Below are positions 46,463 to 53,856 of a stretch of DNA of 64,000 nucleotides, piece after piece; the first letter of the stretch is position 1, and each line of letters begins with the position of its first letter. The stretch lies in the NCBI RefSeq assembly GCF_947489365.1, contig NZ_CANLDB010000004.1, forward strand, positions 372,001 to 436,000, written 5' to 3'. The translations under genes and the position numbers were made by a program. The DNA is from an uncultured Nocardioides sp. GTDB lineage: Bacteria > Actinomycetota > Actinomycetes > Propionibacteriales > Nocardioidaceae. The notes beneath the pieces were generated by a model, which saw nothing but the letters and a program-made list of their open reading frames with translations, was not told the DNA's origin and searched no databases.

Positions 46463-46864
46463 GTGGCCGACCGAGTGCCGATCGCCGTCGCCGTCCTCAT
46501 CCGTGACGGTCAGGTGCTGCTGGCGCACCGCCACCAGCGTCGGCGGTGGTACCCCGACTGCTGGGACCTCGTCGGGGGCCACGTCGAGGCGGGCGAGACA
46601 CCGGAGGAGGCGGTACGGCGGGAGTGCGGCGAGGAGCTCGGCGTCGAGATCCATGACCCGGCACCCGTCCCGCTCCTGGTCGACGACCCCACGCTCCGGA
46701 TGCACGCGTTCCTCGTCACCCGGTGGGACGGAGAGGTCGTCAACGCGGCCCCCGCGGAGCACGACGACCTCCGCTGGGTCTCCCCCGATGAGCTGCCTGG
46801 GCTGACCCTCGTGCACCCCGGCGTCGCGACCCTCGTGCGCTCCGTGGCTGGACCTCCGGAGTGA
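46463..46864 (+). CDS. Nudix hydrolase
   Basis: The 133-aa protein has the Nudix box GGHVEAGETPEEAVRRECGE followed by ELG (about residues 38-60). The fold opens with PIAVAVLIRDGQVLLAHRHQ. The second box residue pair reads CGEELG, which keeps the metal-binding glutamates. The substrate is unknown; the short form with WYPDCWDLVGGH resembles MutT-like or 8-oxo-dGTP-type members. It lies 7 bp after the dihydroxyacetone kinase gene and is likely co-transcribed with it. Confidence 0.9.
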   Translation: MADRVPIAVAVLIRDGQVLLAHRHQRRRWYPDCWDLVGGHVEAGETPEEAVRRECGEELGVEIHDPAPVPLLVDDPTLRMHAFLVTRWDGEVVNAAPAEHDDLRWVSPDELPGLTLVHPGVATLVRSVAGPPE

Positions 46865-47036
46865 CGACCACAGCCACCGGTGGTCGAGGTGTGGGGGCCG
46901 CTGGGCCCGAGCCTCGGGACCCGGTGAGTCGACCGTCGCTGGGCGATCTGGACCGTTGCCGATCCGTGATCTTCAGGGCTGTGGATGACGCCCGATAGCG
47001 CCCGTCGATGTCGGTGGTCGCACGTATGTTCGATCC

Positions 47037-48347
47037 ATGGTCACCGAGGCGGTACGGGAGGCGGGCTGGGAGCAGGGCTCCCACCCGCTGCTCGATGCTG
47101 TCGCGACCATGGAGGCCGCCCTGGACGCCGCGTCCGCGGCCCTCGCGTCGGGGACCGATCCGGGCTGGTTGGACGCCACCGACCAGGGGTTGTTGCTGGT
47201 CGGTCTGGCGCAGTGCGAGTCCCGCCTCGCCGCGCTCAAGCTCACCACCCTCACCTCGACCGCCGGCGCTGACGGGGTCGCCTCGACCACCGGCGCACGG
47301 ACCCCGGCGGACTGGCTCGCCCACCGGCTCCACCTGAACGGCCGTCGGGTGGGTAGTGAGGCGCGCCTCGGGGTCCGGGTCGCGCAGCGGCGGGTGCTGG
47401 CGACGGCGATGCTCGACGGGCGGGCGTCGCTGGACCACGCCCGCGCGGTCGTCGACTGCCTCGACGCCCTCCCACCGGACCTGGTCGACGAGACCACCAT
47501 GGCCGCGGCGGAGGAGATGCTGGTCGGCTACTGCACCGAGTTCACCCCCGCCGAGGTCACCCACCTCGGCCGACGCATCCTCGAGACCGTCGCCCCCGAG
47601 GTCGCCGACCGCATCGAGGCCGAACGCCTCGCCCGCGCCGAACGCGAGGCCTGGCGCCGCACCAAGCTGTCCGCGAAGCCCATCGGCGAGGGCCTGATCC
47701 GGTTCACCGCCGACATCTCCGCGCTGCACGCCTCGATCCTCGACATGCTCCTCGACGCGATCGGCAACCCCGCCCACCCTGACAACCGCGAAGGCTCTGA
47801 GCAGCGCAAGGCTGATGACGGGCAGCACCTCACCGGCCCCGAACGCCGCGGGCAGGCGTTCTGCACCCTGCTGGAGACCCTCGACACCACCGACCTGCCC
47901 CACCGCCACGGCACCGCCGTGTCGGTCGCCGTCCTCATCGACGAAGAAGCCCTCCGCCAGGACCTCGTCGAGGCGGGGTTCGCGACCACCACCACTGGTG
48001 TCGAGATCACCTACGAACAAGCCCGACGCCTGCTCTGCAACGCCCGCGTCTACCCCTACGTGCTGTCCGGGAAGTCGGTCATCCTCGACGCCGGCCGCAC
48101 CCGACGCCTCATCGAAGGCGCCCTCCGCAGAGCCGCCGAGATCGCCCACCACCACTGCCAAGCCCGAGGCTGCACCGTCCCCGCCGCCTGGTGCGACGGC
48201 CACCACCTCGAACAATGGGCGAAAGGCGGCAAGACCCGCCTCGCAGACGTCGCCCTGCTGTGTCCCCACCACCACCGCCGCGTCCACGACCCCCGCTACG
48301 AGACACGCTGGGCCGACGGCGAAGCCACCTTCCACCTGCGCACGTAG
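47037..48347 (+). CDS. DUF222/13E12-family HNH endonuclease
   Basis: The 436-aa protein has the DUF222 domain (about residues 20-330; RLAALKLTTLTSTAGADGVA, DWLAHRLHLNGRRVGSEARL, LDHARAVVDCLDALPPDLVD) and a C-terminal HNH site, ARGCTVPAAWCDGHHLEQWA then LCPHHHRRVHD, with paired cysteines for structural zinc. The 13E12 family is repeated in many actinobacterial genomes and is thought mobile. Codon use shifts towards GAA, CGA and AAC/GAAC-rich runs in the last third, unlike the neighbours. A TATGTT -10 (47025-47030) ends 6 nt before ATG 47037. Confidence 0.93.
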   Translation: MVTEAVREAGWEQGSHPLLDAVATMEAALDAASAALASGTDPGWLDATDQGLLLVGLAQCESRLAALKLTTLTSTAGADGVASTTGARTPADWLAHRLHLNGRRVGSEARLGVRVAQRRVLATAMLDGRASLDHARAVVDCLDALPPDLVDETTMAAAEEMLVGYCTEFTPAEVTHLGRRILETVAPEVADRIEAERLARAEREAWRRTKLSAKPIGEGLIRFTADISALHASILDMLLDAIGNPAHPDNREGSEQRKADDGQHLTGPERRGQAFCTLLETLDTTDLPHRHGTAVSVAVLIDEEALRQDLVEAGFATTTTGVEITYEQARRLLCNARVYPYVLSGKSVILDAGRTRRLIEGALRRAAEIAHHHCQARGCTVPAAWCDGHHLEQWAKGGKTRLADVALLCPHHHRRVHDPRYETRWADGEATFHLRT

Positions 48348-48369
48348 ACCGATCGGCCTCGGTCGGTCG

Positions 48370-48714
48370 TCAGTCGCGGTCCAGCCAGCGGACGTCGTGG
48401 ACGTTCGCGACGAGGCCCTCCGCGCGCTGGGCATCGAAGGTCCCCGGCCCGTTCGGCTCGTCGATCTCGCCGACCCAGATGTCGTCGGCGACCTGCTCCA
48501 TGGTCTCGCCGGAGAAGGCGCGGTCCAGGTACGCCATGTCCCACGACTTCCCGAACGTGTACCTGCCCTTCCCGACCGACCAGACGAGGGTGAAGGACGT
48601 GCCGGTGTCCCTGGCGCTGGCGAGAAGCGCGTCGACGAAGGACGACTCCTGCGTCGCGAACAGCCGCTGCAGCTCCGCGAGCAGCCGGTCGCACCTCTCC
48701 TCGGGTGTCGTCAC
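48370..48714 (-). CDS. Unrecognised 114-aa protein at end of aldo/keto reductase operon
   Basis: The protein reads TTPEERCDRLLAELQRLFAT, then SVGKGRYTFGKSWDMAYLDR, VADDIWVGEIDEPNGPGTFD and VANVHDVRWLDRD. It has one cysteine, no signal peptide or membrane segment, and an alpha/beta pattern. I do not recognise a family. GTG 48714 is 8 bp after the aldo/keto reductase stop, which puts it as the last gene of a four-gene minus-strand operon. The HNH gene ends 22 bp away on the other strand. Confidence 0.68.
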   Translation of the reverse strand: MTTPEERCDRLLAELQRLFATQESSFVDALLASARDTGTSFTLVWSVGKGRYTFGKSWDMAYLDRAFSGETMEQVADDIWVGEIDEPNGPGTFDAQRAEGLVANVHDVRWLDRD

Positions 48715-48722
48715 GGCGTACC

Positions 48723-49631
48723 TCAGGCCCAGGCCAGCGACTTCCGCGTGGCCCAGTAGTCCTCGGGCGACTCCGGCGGGAGGTCGAACGCCTCCCCCTC
48801 GTACGACGTCGCCGCGACGTTGGCGTGGAGCTGCTCGACGCTGCTCGCGCCGGAGAGGACGACGTCGACGTACGGCAGCGCCATGGCCGCGGCCAGCGCC
48901 TGGGCGGCCTGGTCGTCGGACTCCGCGAGGCGCCCGTTGGCCAGGGCCTCCTTCACGACGACGAGGTAGCCGGCGTCGTGGGCGCGGGCGAGGGCGGGCT
49001 CGACGGAACGCTCGAGCACGTTCCAGGTCGACTGCACCGTGGTGAACGGGCAGTCCGGCAGCGACAGCGCCCGCATCAGGACGTCGCCCTGGTCGGGGCC
49101 ACTGGTCGACATGCCGACGCGCACCCCCGACTCCTTCAGCTGCAGGAGCCGTGCGAGCAGGTCGCGGTCGTCCAGCGCGGGTGAGTCCGAGGTCAGGCTG
49201 TGCACCAGGTACAGGTCCGGCGGACCGCCCAGCGCCTCCTGCGTCTCTGCCCACTGCCGCTCGAACGTCTCGAGGGAGTGGTCCTTGGTCTCGTGGACGT
49301 CGGCGCCGGGGCGGAAGTCCGCGACGTAGGTGTAGCCCCACTTCGAGCCGAGGCGGACCTCCTCGCGGCGGCCGGGATGGGCGGCGAGCCAGGAGCCGAC
49401 GAAGGCCTCGCCGGCGCCGTAGGACCGCGCCGTGTCGTAGTGGCGGATCCCCGCGTCCCACGCCGCGTCGAGAACCCCGTGGGCGTGCCGCTCCAGGGTG
49501 TCCCGGTCGTAGCGGGAGTCCCCCAGGTCATCGGCGGTGCGGGTGTGGAGGTTGATGTACTCCGGACGGCCGAGGGCGGCCGTGCCGAGGCCGAGCTTGC
49601 GCAGGCTCGGGTCGTCGGTGTGGTCGCTCAC
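48723..49631 (-). CDS. Aldo/keto reductase
   Basis: The 302-aa protein has the TIM-barrel catalytic tetrad context: AWDAGIRHYDTARSYGAGEAFVGSWL (Asp and Tyr, about 53-60), RLGSKWGYTY (Lys) and LYLVHSLTSDSP (His). It also has MSTSGPDQGDVLMRAL and a C-terminal VVLSGASSVEQLHANVAAT. It should reduce an aldehyde or ketone with NADPH. Overlap with the sulfurtransferase stop (GTGA) shows coupling. It is distinct from the other aldo/keto reductase in the operon (about 25-30% similar by eye), so the two probably act on different substrates. Confidence 0.9.
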   Translation of the reverse strand: MSDHTDDPSLRKLGLGTAALGRPEYINLHTRTADDLGDSRYDRDTLERHAHGVLDAAWDAGIRHYDTARSYGAGEAFVGSWLAAHPGRREEVRLGSKWGYTYVADFRPGADVHETKDHSLETFERQWAETQEALGGPPDLYLVHSLTSDSPALDDRDLLARLLQLKESGVRVGMSTSGPDQGDVLMRALSLPDCPFTTVQSTWNVLERSVEPALARAHDAGYLVVVKEALANGRLAESDDQAAQALAAAMALPYVDVVLSGASSVEQLHANVAATSYEGEAFDLPPESPEDYWATRKSLAWA

Positions 49632-50470
49632 GGGCCCACCTCGACGGGGCGGTCCGGGTCGGTGACCCAGTGGCTCCACGAGCCGGGGTAGAGCGCCGCG
49701 GTCCGGCCGAGTGCCTCCAGCACCAGGACGTCGTGCGCCGCGGTGATGCCGGAGCCGCAGTAGACGGCGACCTCGTCGTCCCCCAGCGCCCCGAGGGCGG
49801 CGTACGTCTCGCGCAGCTCCTCCAGCGGCCGCAGCCGCTTCTCGCCGTCGAGGTTCTCGACCGCCGGGGCGCTGCGCGCGCCCGGCACGTGGCCCGCCAC
49901 GGGGTCGACGGGCTCGACCTCGCCGCGGAACCGCTCACCCGGGCGGGCGTCGAGGACGACGCGGCCGTCGAGAAGGTCGTCCGGCTCCACCACGGGCATG
50001 GCGCCGGGTACGGGCTCGAAGTCCCCCGGCTCGATCTCGGGCGCCGGGCCGGTCTCGACGGGCTGGCCCGCCGCGACCCACGCCGAGAAGCCGCCGTCCA
50101 GGACGGCGACGGACTCGTGCCCGTGGTGCCGGAGCAGCCACCAGGCCCGCGCCGCGGAGGTCCCGCCGACGTCGTCGTAGCAGACCACCGGCACGTCCGC
50201 GCGGACGCCGAGCGCCCGCATGAACGCCCCGAACAGGTCACGGTCGGGCAGCGGGTGCCGCCCGCCCTCGAGGGCGGTGTGGTCGGCGAGCACCTCGTCC
50301 ATGTCGACGTACGACGCCCCGGGCAGGTGGCCGGCCTCGTGCTGCTGGCGCCCGTCGGTCGCCCCGAGCGCCCAGCGGACGTCGAGCAGCGTCACCGGCC
50401 CCGCCGCCACCAGGGCGGCGAGGTCGGCGACGGAGACGACCGGACCGGGCAGGGAGGATGCGGCGCTCAG
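49628..50470 (-). CDS. Two-domain rhodanese sulfurtransferase, apparent CTG start
   Basis: The 280-aa protein has an inactive N-terminal rhodanese domain (VTLLDVRWALGATDGRQQHEAGHLPGASYVDMD) and a catalytic C-terminal one with VAVYCGSGITAAHDVLVLEA, where Cys in CGSGITA is the persulfide residue. This is the thiosulfate or 3-mercaptopyruvate sulfurtransferase family (SseA-like). No ATG, GTG or TTG lies between the upstream stop and the first domain. CTG 50470 overlaps that stop as CTGA and has AAGGAG 8 nt before it, so I take it as the start. The next candidate, a GTG within the first domain, would break the fold. Confidence 0.85.
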   Translation of the reverse strand: MSAASSLPGPVVSVADLAALVAAGPVTLLDVRWALGATDGRQQHEAGHLPGASYVDMDEVLADHTALEGGRHPLPDRDLFGAFMRALGVRADVPVVCYDDVGGTSAARAWWLLRHHGHESVAVLDGGFSAWVAAGQPVETGPAPEIEPGDFEPVPGAMPVVEPDDLLDGRVVLDARPGERFRGEVEPVDPVAGHVPGARSAPAVENLDGEKRLRPLEELRETYAALGALGDDEVAVYCGSGITAAHDVLVLEALGRTAALYPGSWSHWVTDPDRPVEVGP

Positions 50471-51477
50471 CAGAACCGCTCCTTCGGGGTCTGCTCGGCG
50501 GTCTTGGAGGCGTCGCGCTCGACGACGTCGCCCAGCGCCTCGTCGATCCGGCTCATCAGCTCGTCGGGGATCGTCACGCCGGCGGCGGCGACGTTCTCGT
50601 GGACCTGCTCGGGCCGCGAGGCGCCGATCAGCGCGGCGGCGACGTTGTCGTTCTGCAGGACCCAGGCGACGGCGAGCTGCGCCATCGTCAGGTCCAGCTC
50701 CTGCGCGATCGGGGCGAGCTGCTGGACGCGCTCGAGCACGTCGTCGCGCATGTAGCGCTTGATCATGTCGGCACCGCCCTTCTCGTCCGTGGCGCGGGAG
50801 CCCTCGGGGAGGTCCTGGCCGGGCTTGTACTTGCCCGACAGCACACCCTGGGCGATCGGCGACCAGACGATCTGGGAGACGCCGAGCTCGCGGCTCGTGG
50901 GGACGACCTCGTCCTCGATGACGCGCCACAGCATCGAGTACTGCGGCTGGCTCGACACGAGCTGGAACCCGAGCTCGCGGGCCAGCTCGACGCCGGCACG
51001 GAGCTGGTCGGCGGTCCACTCCGAGACGCCGATGTAGTGCGCCTTGCCCGCGCGGACGACGTCCGCGAACGCCTGCATCGTCTCCTCGAGCGGGGTGAAG
51101 GAGTCGTAGCGGTGGGCCTGGTAGAGGTCGACGTGGTCGGTCCGGAGCCGCTGCAGGGAGCCGTCGATGGACTCGAGGATGTGCTTGCGCGACAGACCGG
51201 TGTCGTTGGGGCCCTTGGGGCCCGTCGGGAAGTAGACCTTCGTGAAGATCTCCAGCGACTCGCGTCGCTCGCCCTTCAGTGCGTCGCCGAGGACGGTCTC
51301 GGCCTGGGTGTTCGCGTAGACGTCGGCGGTGTCGAACGTCGTGATGCCCGCGTCGAGGGCGGCGCGCACGCACTGCGTGGCGACGTCGTTCTCGACCTGC
51401 GAGCCGTGGGTGAGCCAGTTGCCGTACGTGATCTCGGAGATCTTGAGACCCGAGTTGCCGAGGTGCCTGTAGTCCAT
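50467..51477 (-). CDS. Aldo/keto reductase, Kv-beta-like (YghZ type)
   Basis: The 336-aa protein starts MDYRHLGNSGLKISEITYGNW, typical of the Kv-beta/YghZ branch. The tetrad is in ITTFDTADVYANTQAETVLG (Asp, Tyr), EIFTKVYFP (Lys) and DLYQAHRYDSFTPLEETMQA (His). The NADPH-binding end is ALIGASRPEQVHENVAA. YghZ-like enzymes detoxify methylglyoxal and other carbonyls. It leads a minus-strand operon (reductase, sulfurtransferase, reductase, unknown). A TACTGT -10 ends 6 nt before ATG 51477, so the mRNA is predicted leaderless. Confidence 0.93.
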   Translation of the reverse strand: MDYRHLGNSGLKISEITYGNWLTHGSQVENDVATQCVRAALDAGITTFDTADVYANTQAETVLGDALKGERRESLEIFTKVYFPTGPKGPNDTGLSRKHILESIDGSLQRLRTDHVDLYQAHRYDSFTPLEETMQAFADVVRAGKAHYIGVSEWTADQLRAGVELARELGFQLVSSQPQYSMLWRVIEDEVVPTSRELGVSQIVWSPIAQGVLSGKYKPGQDLPEGSRATDEKGGADMIKRYMRDDVLERVQQLAPIAQELDLTMAQLAVAWVLQNDNVAAALIGASRPEQVHENVAAAGVTIPDELMSRIDEALGDVVERDASKTAEQTPKERFC

Positions 51478-51506
51478 GGTCCGACAGTAACCAGATCGGC
51501 CGCCTC

Positions 51507-52136
51507 TCACCCCGCCCGGTGACTCGCCTCGACGGCCAACCGGTCCACGAGGTCGTTCATCCGGTCGCCCGAGTGGCCCTTGACCCACCGGAAGGCGATG
51601 GGCTCGCCGCCGTCCAGCCGCTCGGCGACGAGGTCGACGAAGGGCTCCCACAGGTCCCGGTTGGCGACCGGCTTCTTCGCGGCGTTGACCCAGCCGCGCC
51701 GACGCCAGCCCTTCCACCACTCGTCGCGGAAGCAGTTCACGACGTACGTCGAGTCGCTGACGACGACGAGCGGGCCCGGGTGCGCCTTCACGGCCTCGTA
51801 CGCCGCCCGGATCTCCATGCGCTGGTTGGTGCTGGGCGACTCGTGGCCGGAGTCCCAGGTCTTCTCGTCGGCCGCCCAGGCCCAGCCGCCGGGGCCCGGG
51901 TTGCCCTTGCAGGCGCCGTCGGTGAACACCTCGATCGCCCCGGTCGGCTCGCTCATCGCGTCACGCTGGGGGCGCGAGCGGCCGGCCTTCGCGGTCTTGC
52001 TCGGTGCCGCGGCGGCGGCCGTCGTCCGGCACCCCTCGTGGACCCAGGGATCCTTCGCGCTCGCTCGGACGATGGTGTCGCCGGGGAAGACCGCGCCGCC
52101 GCAGGCGGGGCAGGTGCCCGGATACTTCGCTTCCAC
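51507..52136 (-). CDS. rnhA: Ribonuclease HI with N-terminal zinc ribbon
   Basis: The 209-aa protein has a complete RNase HI domain in residues 65-209. The four acidic residues are in IEVFTDGACKGNPGPGGWAW, RMEIRAAYEAVKAH, VVVSDSTYVVNCF and MNDLVDRLAVEA. It degrades RNA in RNA-DNA hybrids. The first 36 residues add a putative zinc ribbon, CPACGGAVFPGDT to VHEGC (two Cys, then His and Cys). GTG 52136 includes this ribbon and is supported by a GATACT -10 6 nt upstream. An internal ATG at 51957 would give the classical enzyme alone. It is divergent from tdk. Confidence 0.9.
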   Translation of the reverse strand: MEAKYPGTCPACGGAVFPGDTIVRASAKDPWVHEGCRTTAAAAAPSKTAKAGRSRPQRDAMSEPTGAIEVFTDGACKGNPGPGGWAWAADEKTWDSGHESPSTNQRMEIRAAYEAVKAHPGPLVVVSDSTYVVNCFRDEWWKGWRRRGWVNAAKKPVANRDLWEPFVDLVAERLDGGEPIAFRWVKGHSGDRMNDLVDRLAVEASHRAG

Positions 52137-52179
52137 GCGGCCAGTATCGGACCCGGGCCGTGTGGAAGGATCGCCGCCC

Positions 52180-52842
52180 GTGGCCGACCTGCTCTTCTTC
52201 ACCGGGACGATGGACTCCGGCAAGTCGACCCTGGCCCTGCAGACGAACCACAACCACAGCACGCGCGGCCGGGTGGGACGGATCTTCACCGCCCACGACC
52301 GCGCCGGGGCGGCCACGCTGTCGAGCCGCCTGGGGCTGACCCACGACGCCGCCGAGGTCACCGGGGACCTCAACTTCTGGAACCACGTCGTCGGCCTGCT
52401 CACCCAAGGGGGCCGGGTGGACTACATGATCTGCGACGAGGCCCAGTTCTACGCCCCCGAGCAGATCGACCAGCTCGCGAAGGTCGTCGACGAGCTGTCG
52501 ATCGACGTCTTCGCGTTCGGCATCCTCACCGACTTCCGCGGCCGCCTGTTCCCGGCGACCGCACGGCTCGTCGAGCTCGCCGACCGGATGCTGACGCTGC
52601 AGGTCGAGGCGCTGTGCTGGTGCGGCGAGCGCGCCACCCACAACGCCCGCACCGAGGACGGCGTGATGGTCACCGACGGCGAGGTCATCGTGGTCGGCGA
52701 CGTCGAGTCCGGGCCCCTCACCGCGGGTGAGGAGCCGGACGTCGCCTACGAGGTGCTGTGCCGTCGCCACCACCGCCGCCGCCTCACCGCCGCCCGCGCC
52801 CGGGCCACGTCGCTCGCGGCCGACCCCCTGCCGTTCGGATAA
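52180..52842 (+). CDS. tdk: Thymidine kinase (type II)
   Basis: The 220-aa protein has the P-loop LLFFTGTMDSGKSTLALQ (residues about 4-21), the Walker B-like DYMICDEAQFYAPEQID, the lasso loop GILTDFRGRLFPATARLVEL and the structural zinc cysteines of ALCWCGERATHNAR and VLCRRHHRR. It phosphorylates thymidine for salvage, complementing dut. GTG 52180 gives the standard N terminus. It is divergent from rnhA with 43 bp between starts, so promoters overlap. A TAAGAT element at its stop may drive the next gene. Confidence 0.96.
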   Translation: MADLLFFTGTMDSGKSTLALQTNHNHSTRGRVGRIFTAHDRAGAATLSSRLGLTHDAAEVTGDLNFWNHVVGLLTQGGRVDYMICDEAQFYAPEQIDQLAKVVDELSIDVFAFGILTDFRGRLFPATARLVELADRMLTLQVEALCWCGERATHNARTEDGVMVTDGEVIVVGDVESGPLTAGEEPDVAYEVLCRRHHRRRLTAARARATSLAADPLPFG

Positions 52843-52893
52843 GATCGCCCTCCGGGGGCGCCTCGCGGACGCCCCTCGACGTACGGGGGCAGC

Positions 52894-53115
52894 ATGTTCA
52901 CCTGGATCTGCATCGCGGCCGTCGCGGTCGTCGCGGCCTATTTCGCCTACGACTGGCGCCGCACCTCCCGTCTCAAGCGTGACCTCGCCGGCGGCGTCGG
53001 GCACGCACCGGACGCCGGCGGCACTCCCAGCCCGGACGCGCGTCACGGCCTCGACGCCCACCAGCACCACGCCCGGGGCGTCGGCGACCAGGGACATGGC
53101 ACCGGCTACGTGTGA
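52894..53115 (+). CDS. Small single-helix membrane protein
   Basis: The 73-aa product has one N-terminal helix, TWICIAAVAVVAAYFAYDW, then a basic RRTSRLKRDLAGG and a His/Gly-rich tail (GLDAHQHHARGVGDQGHGTG) that might bind metal. No family is recognised. Support comes from a TAAGAT -10 at 52839-52844 and a 45-nt leader containing a GGGGCG/CGCCCC hairpin. It ends just where the response regulator's TTCAG repeats start. Confidence 0.55.
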   Translation: MFTWICIAAVAVVAAYFAYDWRRTSRLKRDLAGGVGHAPDAGGTPSPDARHGLDAHQHHARGVGDQGHGTGYV

Positions 53116-53118
53116 GTC

Positions 53119-53134
53119 TTCAGCCGACGTTCAG
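53119..53134 (+). promoter_or_regulatory. TTCAG direct repeats, promoter of the two-component genes
   Basis: TTCAGCCGACG occurs twice in tandem (TTCAG at 53119-53123 and 53130-53134, 11-bp period). It is followed by a TAGGAC -10-like hexamer at 53151-53156 and AGGAGG before GTG 53179. An 11-bp direct repeat is the usual site geometry for an OmpR/PhoB-type dimer, so this is probably an autoregulatory site. Confidence 0.7.
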
Positions 53135-53178
53135 CCGACGTCGGGGACGATAGGACCTCCCGACCCAGGAGGTGCGTC

Positions 53179-53856
53179 GTGCGCGTGCTCGTCGTCGACG
53201 ACGAGGTGCGGCTCGCCCGCGCCCTGAAGGTCGGGCTCGAGGCCGAGGGCATGGCCGTCGACGTCGCCCACGACGGGACGGACGGGCTCTGGTACGCCCG
53301 GGAGAACGACTACGACGCGATCGTGCTGGACCTGATGCTGCCCGGGATCAACGGCTACAAGGTCTGCGAGACCCTGCGCGCCGAGGAGAACTGGACCCCC
53401 GTCCTCATGCTCACCGCCAAGGACGGCGAGTGGGACCAGGTCGAGGGCCTCGACACCGGCGCCGACGACTACCTCACCAAGCCGTTCTCCTTCCCGGTGC
53501 TCGTCGCGAGGCTGCGGGCCGTCGCCCGCCGCGGTGCCCGCGCCCGACCCACCGTGCTCCGCGCCGGCGACCTCTCGCTGGACCCGGCCGCCCGCCGGGC
53601 GTGGCGGGCCGAGACGCCGCTGGACCTGACCGCCCGCGAGCTGTCCCTGCTCGAGCACCTGATGCGCCACGTCGACGACGTCGTGTCGAAGAGACAGGTC
53701 CTCGACTCGGTCTGGGACGACGACTTCATGGGCGACCCCAACATCGTCGAGGTCTACGTCCGGCACCTCCGCAACAAGATCGACCGCCCGTTCGGGCGCG
53801 AGGCGATCCAGACGGTCCGCGGCGCGGGCTACCGCTTGGCGGGGAACGGTGGCTAA
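53179..53856 (+). CDS. OmpR-family response regulator
   Basis: The 225-aa protein has a receiver domain, RVLVVDDEVRLARALKVGLE, with the phospho-acceptor Asp in AIVLDLMLPGINGYK (about residue 51) and the Lys in DYLTKPFSFPVLVARL (about 101). The winged-helix output domain is LTARELSLLEHLMRHVDDVV and NIVEVYVRHLRNKIDRP then GAGYRLAGNGG. GTG 53179 has AGGAGG 6-11 nt upstream. The kinase gene begins 8 bp inside its end. It probably binds the TTCAG repeats at its own promoter and before the PepSY-like gene. Confidence 0.96.
   Translation: MRVLVVDDEVRLARALKVGLEAEGMAVDVAHDGTDGLWYARENDYDAIVLDLMLPGINGYKVCETLRAEENWTPVLMLTAKDGEWDQVEGLDTGADDYLTKPFSFPVLVARLRAVARRGARARPTVLRAGDLSLDPAARRAWRAETPLDLTARELSLLEHLMRHVDDVVSKRQVLDSVWDDDFMGDPNIVEVYVRHLRNKIDRPFGREAIQTVRGAGYRLAGNGG

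Noticed and set aside
46865..47036. tRNA or small RNA in the gap before the HNH gene
   Set aside because: There is no cloverleaf or TPsiC-like sequence; only a dispersed-repeat fragment and a TATGTT promoter element were seen.
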